Origin: Oscillospiraceae bacterium
GTDB lineage: Bacteria; Bacillota; Clostridia; Oscillospirales; Oscillospiraceae
Direction of reading: 5' to 3'
Assembly: GCA_031288675.1 (NCBI GenBank)
Contig: JAITQY010000178.1
Location: 1-37,811, forward strand
DNA: 37,811 bases
Position 1 is the stretch's first letter. Each line of letters begins with the position of its first letter. Made by a program: the position numbers and the translations under genes. Below, in pieces: positions 23,376-33,039 of this stretch. The notes beneath the pieces are model-generated. The model ran no database searches. It saw nothing but the letters and a program-made list of their open reading frames with translations, and was not told where the DNA came from.

Positions 23376-23608
23376 GTGAAGAAGATTTTGATAAACTCCC
23401 TTTTCAATTTGCCCTTTACGGAGTCCAAATCTTCTTCTCATGGCAGGATAACAAGAGTTTAGTCTACCAAGAGGACGACATAACCCCTCACTGTGCGCAA
23501 TATTTTGCTTCGATGCTGTGGGAAAAAATTCCCGAACAATATTACAGGCGAGACGTTGTGGACCGCCAAATTGAATTGTGGCTCCAGGAATATGGCGCAC
23601 TCTCTTGA
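23363..23608 (+). CDS. 81-aa ORF overlapping the preceding gene; likely its displaced C-terminus
   Basis: Reading the same frame upstream gives ...KNYEVCFLSEEDFDKLPFQFALYGVQIFFSWQDNKSLVYQEDDITPHCAQYFASMLWEKIPEQYY..., a smooth continuation if one A is restored at 23351-23355. Confidence 0.5.
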   Translation: MCFLSEEDFDKLPFQFALYGVQIFFSWQDNKSLVYQEDDITPHCAQYFASMLWEKIPEQYYRRDVVDRQIELWLQEYGALS

Positions 23609-23628
23609 CCTCTAAATTACAGCTAAAA

Positions 23629-23664
23629 GCCTCACTTGCCCGCTATCAGACAGGCAAGTGAGGC
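23629..23664 (-). terminator. Terminator of lon
   Basis: Minus strand GCCTCACTTGCC-tgtctgatagcg-GGCAAGTGAGGC-TTTTAGC, 12-bp stem. Confidence 0.65.
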
Positions 23665-23708
23665 TCCGCTGAAGAGCTGAGAGGCTAATATCGCCGCCCT
23701 CTCAAAGA

Positions 23709-26042
23709 TTATTTGCTCAGTGCGTGTTTAAGTACCTCGTCCATAGAGCTAACCGGTATGAAGTTCAATTCTGCGCGTACAAGCGGGTCGATTTCGGCAA
23801 CGTCCGCTTCATTGCCGCGCGGTATGATGACCGTTCGGATTCCGGAACGCAGAGCGCCCATACTTTTCTCACGCAAGCCGCCGATAGGCAGCGCGCGTCC
23901 GCGCAGGGTGATTTCACCGGTCATTGCTATGTCGCCGCGCACGGGTTTGCCGGTAAGCGCGCTGACAACAGCGGTGGTGACCGCTAATCCGGCGCTGGGA
24001 CCGTCTTTCGGCGTCGCTCCCTCAGGGAAGTGGATATGAATATCCTTGTCTTTATAGAACATAGGATCAATGCCGAGTTCCTGCGACTTGGCGCGTATAT
24101 AGCTATGTGCGGCTTTTGCGGACTCTTTCATAACATCTCCGAGATTACCGGTAAGTTCCAGCTTACCTGTGCCGTCCATAACGTTGACCTCAACGTCAAG
24201 AACCTCACCTCCAACGCTTGTCCACGCAAGCCCGTGCACTAAGCCGACTGAGGCGTTAAGACTTTCTTCGTCGCGCTTGTATTTTTTTGGTCCGAGAATT
24301 TCCTCAAGATTGGATGTACGCACGTTTACGCTTTTAATGCTTCCGCCAGCGATTTTGACCGCCGCTTTACGGCATATGGAAGCAAGCTCGCGCTCTAATG
24401 TACGCACGCCGCTCTCCCTCGTGTAGTCAGCAATGATTGCGCGAATTGCCTCATCGAAAACGCGTATCTGCCTCGTTTGAAGCCCGTGCTTAGCGCGCTG
24501 TTTGGGCAGCAAGTATTTTTTGGAAATAATCAGTTTTTCCTCATCTGTATAACTGGGGATTTCTATGATTTCCATACGGTCAAGGAGCGGCTCCGGAATA
24601 CCGTCACGGCTGTTAGCGGTAGTAATGAAAAGCGTCCCAGAGAGATCAAACGGAATCTCAAGATAGTGGTCGCGGAATGTGGCGTTCTGTTCCGGGTCAA
24701 GCGCTTCAAGCAGGGCGGCGGCAGGGTCTCCGCGGTAATCGTGTCCGAGTTTGTCAATCTCATCAAGCAAAATCAGCGCGTTTTTGCTTCCGGCACGTGA
24801 AACGGCTTCCATGATGCGACCCGGCATTGCGCCGACATAGGTTTTGCGGTGTCCGCGAATATCCGCTTCATCGTGGATACCGCCGAGCGAAATACGTGCC
24901 ATTTTGCGGTTAAGAGCCTTCGCAATGCCTCCGGCAATACTGGTCTTTCCTGTTCCAGGCGGACCAATCAGACAAAGGATTCCGCCTTTGGTCTGAGGGG
25001 AAATCTGACGTACGGCGACGAATTCCGTTATGCGGTCTTTGACTTTTTCTAATCCGTAGTGATCGGCGTCGAGTATAAACCGCGTACCGGCAGCGTCGAT
25101 ACGCTCCTCCGTTGACATATTCCACGGAAGTCCAAGACACGCGTCAAGATAGTTAGCGATAACGGATGCATCACCTGACGCGGGATGAGCCTTTTTAAGG
25201 CGTTCACATTCTTTAAGCAGCTTGTCCTGCACTTCTTCCGGCAAATTGAGCGCAAGTATCTTCTCGCGGTACGACTCCGATTCATTGTCGCCCTCGTCAG
25301 AAAGAGTTTCGCCAAGCGAACGGCGAATGACGTTAAGCTGTTCGCGAAGTATACGCTCCCGCTGACCGTTTTCCATATGCTGAACAGTTGTCAGGCGGAT
25401 TTGATAGTCCACCTCTAAAAATGCTATCGCGTCAAGGAGGTACTGGTTAAGCAGCTTGAGCCGCTCCAAAGGTTCAAATGTCTCAAGCAATGTTTGTTTT
25501 CTATCCGGCGGCAGAAAAATATCCTGAGCGATCAGGTCGGATAATTTACCCGGCACGGAAATTTCTTTAAGCGGAGCGACCGCTTCTTCGTTGTCGTTAT
25601 GCATCATACCGGCATAGCGGTCACGTAACGCATGAGTTTTTGCGATAAGCTCGGAGATTTCCTCCGCAGACATTCCCGAACCATCGTCTTCCGGTTCCGG
25701 AAGTTTCTCCACTTTGCCGATAAAAGCAGGAGAGCTTTTAGTTATTTGGATCAGTTTGCCTCGGCTTTCGCCGGCACACAGGGCGCGCGTACCTTCAGGA
25801 CTGTTAAGTACCTGTCTGACTTTGGCAATCGTACCAACCTCATACAGCGAATCAATATCCGTAGGGGAATCTAAGTCTCCGGCATCATCTATTTTTTCCG
25901 ACAGCAGCAATATCTCTTTGCTGCGGCTTGAGATTGCGGCATTAAACGCAGATATAGCAAGCTGGTCGTCCAGTTCAAAATTCACTCTTGACCCCGGGAA
26001 AACGGTAAGTCCGCGAAGAATTAGAATCGGCATTGAGCGCAT
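23709..26042 (-). CDS. lon: ATP-dependent endopeptidase Lon
   Basis: 777 aa; MPILILRGLTVFPGSRVNFE, Walker A GPPGTGKTSI, KNALILLDEIDKLGHDYRGDPAAALLEALDPEQN, catalytic PKDGPSAGLAVTTA, MTGEITLRGRALPIGGLREK. Confidence 0.97.
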   Translation of the reverse strand: MRSMPILILRGLTVFPGSRVNFELDDQLAISAFNAAISSRSKEILLLSEKIDDAGDLDSPTDIDSLYEVGTIAKVRQVLNSPEGTRALCAGESRGKLIQITKSSPAFIGKVEKLPEPEDDGSGMSAEEISELIAKTHALRDRYAGMMHNDNEEAVAPLKEISVPGKLSDLIAQDIFLPPDRKQTLLETFEPLERLKLLNQYLLDAIAFLEVDYQIRLTTVQHMENGQRERILREQLNVIRRSLGETLSDEGDNESESYREKILALNLPEEVQDKLLKECERLKKAHPASGDASVIANYLDACLGLPWNMSTEERIDAAGTRFILDADHYGLEKVKDRITEFVAVRQISPQTKGGILCLIGPPGTGKTSIAGGIAKALNRKMARISLGGIHDEADIRGHRKTYVGAMPGRIMEAVSRAGSKNALILLDEIDKLGHDYRGDPAAALLEALDPEQNATFRDHYLEIPFDLSGTLFITTANSRDGIPEPLLDRMEIIEIPSYTDEEKLIISKKYLLPKQRAKHGLQTRQIRVFDEAIRAIIADYTRESGVRTLERELASICRKAAVKIAGGSIKSVNVRTSNLEEILGPKKYKRDEESLNASVGLVHGLAWTSVGGEVLDVEVNVMDGTGKLELTGNLGDVMKESAKAAHSYIRAKSQELGIDPMFYKDKDIHIHFPEGATPKDGPSAGLAVTTAVVSALTGKPVRGDIAMTGEITLRGRALPIGGLREKSMGALRSGIRTVIIPRGNEADVAEIDPLVRAELNFIPVSSMDEVLKHALSK

Positions 26043-26065
26043 ATTTATTCCGCCTTTCGTTAAAT

Positions 26066-26112
26066 CTATGTCATTTTAACATAGGTAAAAAAAATTTTCA
26101 ATAGGTATATTG
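26066..26112. promoter_or_regulatory. Candidate operator region between lon and the XRE-S24 regulator
   Basis: CTATGT-cattttA-ACATAG (26066-26084) covers the predicted lon -10; CAATA-GGTA-TATTG (26099-26112) overlaps the regulator -35. TAGGTA recurs at 26082, 26102 and, inverted, at 26163. Confidence 0.5.
26073..26101 (-). promoter_or_regulatory. Putative lon promoter
   Basis: Minus strand TTGAAA (26101-26096), 17 nt, TAAAAT (26078-26073). Confidence 0.5.
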
Positions 26113-26138
26113 ATTTTTACGAAAGAATGTGATATACT
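26110..26138 (+). promoter_or_regulatory. Putative promoter of the XRE-S24 regulator
   Basis: TTGATT (26110-26115), 17 nt, TATACT (26133-26138). Confidence 0.5.
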
Positions 26139-26169
26139 ATAATTACCATTCCGTAAGGGGGATACCTAA

Positions 26170-26910
26170 ATGTTTTTACAAACGTTGAATCAGCTGATGA
26201 AAGAGAGAGACATCAGCAAATCGGATTTGTCGCGTTCAGCGGGAATTCCGTACACCACTATTGACGGCTGGTACAAGAAAAGCTATGAGGGTGTTAGGTT
26301 AGAGACGCTGCTAAAGCTGTCTAATTTCTTTGACATTTCAATAGATTTTCTTGTACACGGAAAAAGTGATGGCATTACTCTCGAAGAAAAACGCCTGTGC
26401 ACTAAGTACAGTAAGCTGGACAAGCACGGGCAGAAGGTCGTAAACTTTGTCATAGACGAAGAATTACGTCGCGTAACGGAAGCTCAATTAGAGCAGGTTC
26501 ATTATCAGCCTACGGATAACGCCAAGCAGTATATTCCGCTGTATCTGACAGCGGCTGCTGCAGGTCTTGCCGCTCCGATCGAAGGCGATGACTTTGAGAT
26601 GATTGAGCTTCCGCCGAACATCCCGCGCCGCGCTCAGTTCGCTGTGCGCATCAGCGGTGACAGTATGGAGCCGCAGTTTGAAGACGGTCAGACCGTTTAC
26701 TGCGTCAAGGACGGCGTAAGTTTGTCCGACGGCGACATCGGTATTTTCTGCGTTGACGGCGCGTACTACTGCAAGCAGTACCGCTCCGACGGGGAGAGTA
26801 TGTACCTTATCTCAATCAACCGCAAACGCAGCGACAGCGACATTACGATTTGGGGCAGCGGTTCCCGCAGAGCTACTTTCCTCGGGAAAGTACTTGGAAT
26901 AAAATCGTAA
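26170..26910 (+). CDS. XRE-family HTH / peptidase S24 (LexA-like) repressor
   Basis: HTH: SKSDLSRSAGIPYTTIDGWYKKSYEGVRLETLLKLSNFFDISIDFLV; LexA-type cleavage-like AAAAGLAAP; catalytic VRISGDSMEPQFEDGQTV and AYYCKQY Lys. Confidence 0.9.
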   Translation: MFLQTLNQLMKERDISKSDLSRSAGIPYTTIDGWYKKSYEGVRLETLLKLSNFFDISIDFLVHGKSDGITLEEKRLCTKYSKLDKHGQKVVNFVIDEELRRVTEAQLEQVHYQPTDNAKQYIPLYLTAAAAGLAAPIEGDDFEMIELPPNIPRRAQFAVRISGDSMEPQFEDGQTVYCVKDGVSLSDGDIGIFCVDGAYYCKQYRSDGESMYLISINRKRSDSDITIWGSGSRRATFLGKVLGIKS

Positions 26911-27045
26911 GCAAGTCAGTAGCTGACGCACAGTAATGATGGACAGGTTGCACCTCTGCGCCTGACCATTGTTGCTGTTGTGTGCGGACGCATACGGTTC
27001 ATTCGCTTAGAGTGAAATCCTTATAGATTTTCGGGATAAAAAGAT

Positions 27046-28260
27046 ATGAATAAATTTAAGCGCTGCACTGCGGCAGCTGTTATCGCCGCTGTGTTAGCTT
27101 TTGCGTTTTTGATATATCCGTTAGCCAGTGCAGGGAACGCTTCCGCGCCGGAAGAATTCATTGCGGCTGCGGATACACTTCACGTACTGGGATTGTTTCT
27201 CGGAACGGATAGCGGCTACGAACTTGACCGCACGCCCACACGAGCCGAAGCTGCTGTGATGTTGGTTCGGTTTCTCGGCAAAGAGGCGGAAGCGAACTTA
27301 GCTGTCCGGTATTCTGCTCCGTTCTCAGATGTACCGGACTGGGCAAAACCATATGTCGGTTATCTTTACGCAAACGGGATAACGAACGGCGTCAGCGCAA
27401 CGGAATTCGGAAGCTCTCAGCTTTGCAGCGTTAAGATGTACTCCGCTTTTATTATGCGCGCGCTTGGATATGCGGACGGTATGGATTTTATCTACGATAC
27501 TGCGGACATAACTGTGCGCACGCTTATTTACTCCAACCTCACTGCCGGAAATTTTACACGCGGCGATATGACTGCGCTTAGTGAGCTTGCGCTTGCGTCG
27601 GAAGTCAAATCAACAAGCTTTGGTACGTTAGCCGAAAAACTTGCATCTGACGGCGCTATTCCCGCTAACAGCCCGTACATTGAGCGCGCGAAGCAATATA
27701 AGCTCGTGCGCAACGCCTTCACGCAAATCGCGGAGACACAGTACTATGACGTCTCTGTTAGATACACGTTCGCAAGCGACGAGCTTTTTCTCAACGCGGA
27801 TGAGCTGACTGCTCAGTATCACTATGACGCGCAAAGCGGTTCACCTGAATGGTCTTACAGCGATTCTTCAGGCGCGGAGATTATATATAGCGGCAATGAT
27901 ATTAGCGGCAATTTGGGCAGTGATCTTTCACCGGAAGATTTTAAGCTCAGCTTTGACCTTGATGATGAGCTTCGTTTCTTCAATGCGTTTACTTACGGGT
28001 ACGAAAGCGTTGGACACATCTATCAGCTTCGGTACGGTGAAAATGATTTCAGCGCGGTTGCTGAGAATATACTTGGTGATGAGTATTCCGCACTCGTTGC
28101 GCAGGGTCTGCATATCCGCAGCATTATAACCGAAATCGCCGTCAGCAGTTCAGGAACATTGCGCTATCAGAATACTATGCTTCGCGGTTCCTATCTTGAA
28201 GACGGCAAAGAAGTGTTACTGAACGCATATGAAGAAATCACAATCAACGGTATCGAATAG
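27046..28260 (+). CDS. S-layer homology (SLH) domain protein
   Basis: Signal peptide, then DRTPTRAEAAVMLVRFLGKEAEA...FSDVPDWAKPYVGYLYANGITNGVSATEFGSSQLCSVKMYSAFIMRALGY. Confidence 0.85.
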   Translation: MNKFKRCTAAAVIAAVLAFAFLIYPLASAGNASAPEEFIAAADTLHVLGLFLGTDSGYELDRTPTRAEAAVMLVRFLGKEAEANLAVRYSAPFSDVPDWAKPYVGYLYANGITNGVSATEFGSSQLCSVKMYSAFIMRALGYADGMDFIYDTADITVRTLIYSNLTAGNFTRGDMTALSELALASEVKSTSFGTLAEKLASDGAIPANSPYIERAKQYKLVRNAFTQIAETQYYDVSVRYTFASDELFLNADELTAQYHYDAQSGSPEWSYSDSSGAEIIYSGNDISGNLGSDLSPEDFKLSFDLDDELRFFNAFTYGYESVGHIYQLRYGENDFSAVAENILGDEYSALVAQGLHIRSIITEIAVSSSGTLRYQNTMLRGSYLEDGKEVLLNAYEEITINGIE

Positions 28261-29194
28261 GCAAAACATTGTCAATTATCTTTACCTCCGGTTCGAGTTC
28301 AATACCGAACTGGCGCAGAACTTCCTCCTGAACGTGTTCCATTACGCGCAGAACGTCGGAACAGACAGCACCGCCAAGATTCACTATGAATCCGCTGTGC
28401 TTTTCCGAAACCGCCGCTCCGCCGGTTCGGTATCCTTTAAGCCCAGCTTTTTCGATTAATTCAGCCGCGTAACCGTCTTTGGGACGCTTGAAAGTACTGC
28501 CCGCACTGGGTAAATCAATAGGCTGTTTATCTTTTCGGCGTTTGGATAGCTCGCGCATTTTACTCTGGATTTCAGCAGGATCACCCGGCTGAAGCTTGAT
28601 AACCGCAGCGGTAATAAATTCACTGTCATCGCTGCAAAAACGGCTGTGACGATATGAAAACTGGCAGGCGTCATTAGATAATGTAAGCTCTTTGCGTGAC
28701 GGAGAAATTACCGTAACGGTCTCAATGACTTGTGACATTTCACCGCCGTATGCTCCGGCGTTCATCTTTACCGCTCCGCCGAGCGTGCCGGGTATTCCGG
28801 ATGACCATTCTAATCCGCTTAGCCCGTTAGTCATAGCGACCATAGCCAGCCGCCCGAGCAGTGAACCTGACGAGGCGGCGATTCTGCTGCCCGGCAAAAG
28901 CTCCGTATAAGGCTGATAACCGCTGCCGTCCGGACGGGAGCACACGGCGATTCGCTCAATCGGGTCGTCCGTGCATAGCAGATTGGAACCGTTACCTAAA
29001 AACAGCGGCTCCAACCCGCCGCGCTTGATTGCGGTAATGACAGGCTCCACCGCTTCAAAGCTGTTCGGGAACACCACAGCGCGTATCGGACCGCCGATTT
29101 TGAATGTTGTCAGCTTGGACATAGGTTCATTTTCGATAATTGTAGGTGTTTTCAGCGCGCGGATTTTAGCGATTACGTTGTCTATTTCAGTCAT
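28244..29194 (-). CDS. murB: UDP-N-acetylenolpyruvoylglucosamine reductase
   Basis: LTTFKIGGPIRAVVFP, PLFLGNGSNLL, GLSGLEWSSGIPGTLGGAVKMNAGAYGGEM, SAGSTFKRPKDGYAAELIEKAGLKGYRTGGAAVSEKHSGFIVN. Confidence 0.96.
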   Translation of the reverse strand: MTEIDNVIAKIRALKTPTIIENEPMSKLTTFKIGGPIRAVVFPNSFEAVEPVITAIKRGGLEPLFLGNGSNLLCTDDPIERIAVCSRPDGSGYQPYTELLPGSRIAASSGSLLGRLAMVAMTNGLSGLEWSSGIPGTLGGAVKMNAGAYGGEMSQVIETVTVISPSRKELTLSNDACQFSYRHSRFCSDDSEFITAAVIKLQPGDPAEIQSKMRELSKRRKDKQPIDLPSAGSTFKRPKDGYAAELIEKAGLKGYRTGGAAVSEKHSGFIVNLGGAVCSDVLRVMEHVQEEVLRQFGIELEPEVKIIDNVLPIRYR

Positions 29195-29261
29195 TGTTAT
29201 ATTCCCCTTTTAATCCGTCATTAGGACGAGCGATACTTGCATAAGTAACAGTTAAGGCAAT

Positions 29262-29290
29262 GGGTAAATGGTCATCTGTCCTATCATACT
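29262..29290 (+). promoter_or_regulatory. Possible SigE-type promoter for the sigma factor gene
   Basis: GGGTAAAT, 15 nt, CATACTCC; partial match to SigE-like -35/-10 elements. Confidence 0.3.
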
Positions 29291-29324
29291 CCCTGATTGC
29301 CCGTAATATTCAGGAGGTCAGCTT

Positions 29325-30044
29325 ATGTTTAGTATCTCATTATTGTTGTTGCTGAAAGCGGCATTTTGGAGCCTGCGGCTCGGCGGTATTGGTAAAAGCT
29401 CTTTTCCGAGGGCATTAAAACCCGAAGAAGAAGAAAAATTGGTTGAAAGACTATCGCAAGGCGACAGATATGCCCGGGATAAACTTATTGAACACAATCT
29501 TAGGTTAGTAGCGCACGTGTGCAAAAAATATTATTCGCGCTATGACCAGGAAGATCTTATCAGTATGGGGACGATAGGTTTGATTAAGGGCATAGACTCT
29601 TTCCGTCCTGATATGAATACCAAGCTGTCTACCTATGTAGCGCGGTGTATTGACAACGAAGTACTTATGCAATTCCGCAAAGACCATAGCGGATATCACG
29701 AGTTTTCTCTTAACGGTTTTATTGAAGTCGGTGATGAGGAAAGCAATCTTACCCTGCTTGACACAATTGCTTCAAATAATAATATCATAGAGGATCTGGA
29801 ACGTCAAGAGGATTCCGGACGTTTGAAGGAACTTGTAAGGTCAATACTTACCCCGCGTGAGACGCAAGTGATGGTCGCCCGCTTCGGACTGGACGGCAAT
29901 CCTCCGGAGACACAATCCGGTATCGGAAAGCGGCTGAACATTTCACGTTCGTATGTGTCGAGAATTGAAAAGCGCGCTATAGAAAAACTCCGCCGTGAGT
30001 TCATCGATATGCCGGAAGGTCACGGAAAGAGCAAGCGGAAATAA
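29325..30044 (+). CDS. sigK: Sporulation sigma factor, SigK-like, with hydrophobic pro-sequence
   Basis: MFSISLLLLLKAAFWSLRLG pro-like N-terminus; FPRALKPEEEEKLVERLSQGDRYARDKLIEHNLRLVAHVCKKY, EDLISMGTIGLIKGIDSF, LSTYVARCIDNEVLM, ISRSYVSRIEKRAIEKL. Confidence 0.85.
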   Translation: MFSISLLLLLKAAFWSLRLGGIGKSSFPRALKPEEEEKLVERLSQGDRYARDKLIEHNLRLVAHVCKKYYSRYDQEDLISMGTIGLIKGIDSFRPDMNTKLSTYVARCIDNEVLMQFRKDHSGYHEFSLNGFIEVGDEESNLTLLDTIASNNNIIEDLERQEDSGRLKELVRSILTPRETQVMVARFGLDGNPPETQSGIGKRLNISRSYVSRIEKRAIEKLRREFIDMPEGHGKSKRK

Positions 30045-30073
30045 TTTCAGTTCTTTTACTTTGACAAACACAA

Positions 30074-30094
30074 GAGAGCGGCAAAGCCGCTCTC
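30074..30094 (+). terminator. Hairpin downstream of sigK
   Basis: GAGAGCGGC-aaa-GCCGCTCTC; 9-bp stem, weak T-tract. Confidence 0.4.
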
Positions 30095-30124
30095 CATTAA
30101 TGTTTAACACAAATAGGTCAAGCC

Positions 30125-30709
30125 TTATGCCAACGGAACCGAAAGATCAAACTCGTATTTGCGGGCATAACTCTTGCGGTACGCTTTGCCTACAAACCAA
30201 CCTGCCGCACACAGTATAGCGAACACTATCATAAAGATTATCTGCCCTATACGGTTGTTAGGGTCGCTGGGCATATGCAATCCGAAAAGCGACATGAACG
30301 GCAAAACGCCCGATGTGCCGTATCCCCAAAAGAAAGAGTAAAGACCATTCGGCTCGGTCGTGTTAACCAATCCGACCATAGGCAGAAGATTAACGACCAC
30401 AACGGTTACAGCTCCCCAAATTTGACGGTGGAAACCCATCCAGAAACAATAACCGATAGCGCCGCAGAATAAAAGGACGGACATTACGACGAACTGCCAG
30501 CCTACTTCCGCGCCGATACGCGCAAGTTCGTAACCCTTAGTTGACCCCATAAGCCCGATTGCGGCGCCGTTTTTGCCGCCGGGAGTGACAATGTCAAACC
30601 TAAAACCTGATAAGATGCCAAGTTCGGCAATAGCTAAGAAGTAAATCAAAAATGTGTAAACTATAGCTTTGGGTATGCTTTCGTATATTTTCTTTTTTTC
30701 TTTTTCCAT
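30125..30709 (-). CDS. Multi-pass membrane protein of unknown function
   Basis: MEKEKKKIYESIPKAIVYTFLIYFLAIAELGILSG... with several TM segments; start at 30709 chosen from GAGGTTC upstream. Confidence 0.6.
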   Translation of the reverse strand: MEKEKKKIYESIPKAIVYTFLIYFLAIAELGILSGFRFDIVTPGGKNGAAIGLMGSTKGYELARIGAEVGWQFVVMSVLLFCGAIGYCFWMGFHRQIWGAVTVVVVNLLPMVGLVNTTEPNGLYSFFWGYGTSGVLPFMSLFGLHMPSDPNNRIGQIIFMIVFAILCAAGWFVGKAYRKSYARKYEFDLSVPLA

Positions 30710-30865
30710 TTTTAAGAACCTCAATTATGTATAGAGTAGAGCCTACCCGCTCCCATTTGTAGTCATTATAACATAATCGAATCTGTATAGTCAAGTGTTT
30801 TTTGTGGATTCAGCAAAATTTTTTATAGGGATATTTCTCCGTATGTGCTGAGTTGTTTAATGTTC

Positions 30866-30894
30866 TTGACATTAGAAAAGGTTTGTGCTAAAAT
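30866..30894 (+). promoter_or_regulatory. Sigma-A promoter for the DUF885 lipoprotein
   Basis: TTGACA (30866-30871), 17 nt, TAAAAT (30889-30894). Confidence 0.6.
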
Positions 30895-30941
30895 TTACTT
30901 AATTTAATTGGCGCGGAATCCGTGCCGGAGCGGAGTTATTT

Positions 30942-32711
30942 ATGAAGAGACGTATACTTAGTCTGATAATAGCGGCAGTACTTGCGATAGGCATTCTTGC
31001 CGGATGCGCTTCTAATAAAACTGAAGACGAAAAACTGTTAGAGTTCGCCGACCAAATGGCGCGTTCGACCTTAGAGACGTCAACCGTCAATATACATTTT
31101 AGCCTTGCTCACCCGGAAAGTTATGGTATAGCTGATATTAAGCCTACTTTAGGAACATACGCTAACGACGAGAGCATAGCCGACGCGGAGGCGGAGTTGG
31201 CACAGTATGAAACTGAACTTGCAAAGGTCGATTACGGGAAGCTGACCGGAGACGGGAAAATGCTGTACGATTATCTCCAAGCCTCTCTGAATGCAGGGCG
31301 GGCAATGCAGGGATTGGAATTTTATGTAGAACCGCTGTCGGTTATCGGTGGGGAGCAAATGTCGATCCCGGTGCTGATGTGGAATTATTTGTTATATGAT
31401 AAAGGCGACGCAGAAGATTATATCGGGCTGCTTAATGACCTGCCGAGATATTTTGAAGAGATTGCCGAGTTTGAGAAACGGCGTTCGGAGCTTGGTTATT
31501 TTATGCCGGATGCAAGCGCTGATAAGATTATCGAACAGTGCCGCGCTCAGGCAGATGTAGGTGACGACCACTTTTTAATCGCCGCGTTTAACTCGCGCAT
31601 CGAAAATATTGAGGGGATTACCTCCGATGAAATTGAGAAATATCAAGCCGAAAACATGATCGCGATGAAAGAAAGTTATTCAGCCGCTTACAGTCGGCTG
31701 GCAGACGATATTGAGACGCTGAAAGGTACCGGCATAAATGACGGAGGAGTGGCTAACCTTGACGGAGGGAAAGAGTTCTATGAAGCAAAAGTACAAACTT
31801 CCGCAGGCGTTGACAAGACTATCAGTGAAATCAAAGCCGGTTTTGAAAGCCGTATTGTGCAGATCAGCACTCAGTTTATGAAAATTCTTGCACTGAAACC
31901 GAATCTGATAGACGAACTTATGACATACGCGCCGGAGCTTTCCGGACATAATGAAATAATAGACGCGCTAAAAAACAATCTTTTAGAGGATTTCCCCGCG
32001 CCGCCGGAGGTTAACTACTGGTTCGACAATGCTCCGGAGGAGCTGTCTGAAAATCTTAATCCGGCATTGTATATTATCGCGCCAGCAGACGCATATCAAA
32101 ATAACCAAATCGTGTGGAATATAAAGGATGAAAGCGCATCCGCCCAGACATTCAGCACACTTGCGCACGAATCATACCCGGGACATCTGTATCAGAACGT
32201 TTCGTTCCTTGATACAAAACCGGCGCTTATCAGGACGATCCCGTGGAATGTCGGCTATGTTGAGGGTTGGGGACTGTATGCGGAACTTTACTCCTATAAG
32301 TGGATGACGGACGACAAGGAACTAAACGAACTTGCCGCGCTGAATACAGAGCTTACCCTTTGTCTTTACGCCATCGCGGACATAAACGTCAACTATGAGA
32401 GCGCATCATTTGATGATTACCTTGACTTTTGGACGATGTACGGAGTTGACGTGCGCGGCGACGAGACAATATTAGAAGAGTTCACTAAAATGTACTATGA
32501 CTATTTGACTATGCAGCCGGGTGTGTACATAAACTACGCTCAAGGCTATCAGGAGCTGCGGTCGCTGCGTGATAAATACGTTGATAAAGGCAATATGGAG
32601 CTGAAAGATTTTCATAGTAAAGTTATCAAAGCCGGAGCGGTTCCGTTCAAAATGCTTGATGATTATCTTGACGGAAAGTACGATACGGCTGCGTCAGCCA
32701 ACGCTGAATAA
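30942..32711 (+). CDS. DUF885-family lipoprotein (putative zinc peptidase)
   Basis: Lipobox IGILAGCASNK; zinc-type motif TLAHESYPGHLYQ; GYVEGWGLYAELYSYKW; TMQPGVYINYAQGYQELRSLRDKY. Confidence 0.9.
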   Translation: MKRRILSLIIAAVLAIGILAGCASNKTEDEKLLEFADQMARSTLETSTVNIHFSLAHPESYGIADIKPTLGTYANDESIADAEAELAQYETELAKVDYGKLTGDGKMLYDYLQASLNAGRAMQGLEFYVEPLSVIGGEQMSIPVLMWNYLLYDKGDAEDYIGLLNDLPRYFEEIAEFEKRRSELGYFMPDASADKIIEQCRAQADVGDDHFLIAAFNSRIENIEGITSDEIEKYQAENMIAMKESYSAAYSRLADDIETLKGTGINDGGVANLDGGKEFYEAKVQTSAGVDKTISEIKAGFESRIVQISTQFMKILALKPNLIDELMTYAPELSGHNEIIDALKNNLLEDFPAPPEVNYWFDNAPEELSENLNPALYIIAPADAYQNNQIVWNIKDESASAQTFSTLAHESYPGHLYQNVSFLDTKPALIRTIPWNVGYVEGWGLYAELYSYKWMTDDKELNELAALNTELTLCLYAIADINVNYESASFDDYLDFWTMYGVDVRGDETILEEFTKMYYDYLTMQPGVYINYAQGYQELRSLRDKYVDKGNMELKDFHSKVIKAGAVPFKMLDDYLDGKYDTAASANAE

Positions 32712-32739
32712 CATATTAACACTGGAGGCTAATTAAAAA

Positions 32740-33039
32740 ATGCTCACAAAAGACGATATAAAAAAGATAGCGTCGCTGTCGCGCCTTTATGTTTCTGACA
32801 GCGATCTTGGCGCGCTGGCGACGGATATGAGCGCGATAGTAGAGTTTGCCAATCAAATCGCGGAGTGCGAAATCTCTGCCGCTGACCGCGCTATTATTAC
32901 TGAAAAAGAAACGGGTTCCACCCTTCCGCTTATGCGTGAGGATGCCGATACTGGCTCGCCGGTACGCAGCGTATCACTTGCGCCGTCCGCAACCTCAGAT
33001 GGTGAATATTTTGCGCTGGAGGTTTACAAACGTGGCTAA
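32740..33039 (+). CDS. gatC: Asp/Glu-tRNA amidotransferase subunit C
   Basis: MLTKDDIKKIASLSRLYVSDSDLGALATDMSAIVEFANQIAE; immediately upstream of gatA. Confidence 0.93.
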   Translation: MLTKDDIKKIASLSRLYVSDSDLGALATDMSAIVEFANQIAECEISAADRAIITEKETGSTLPLMREDADTGSPVRSVSLAPSATSDGEYFALEVYKRG

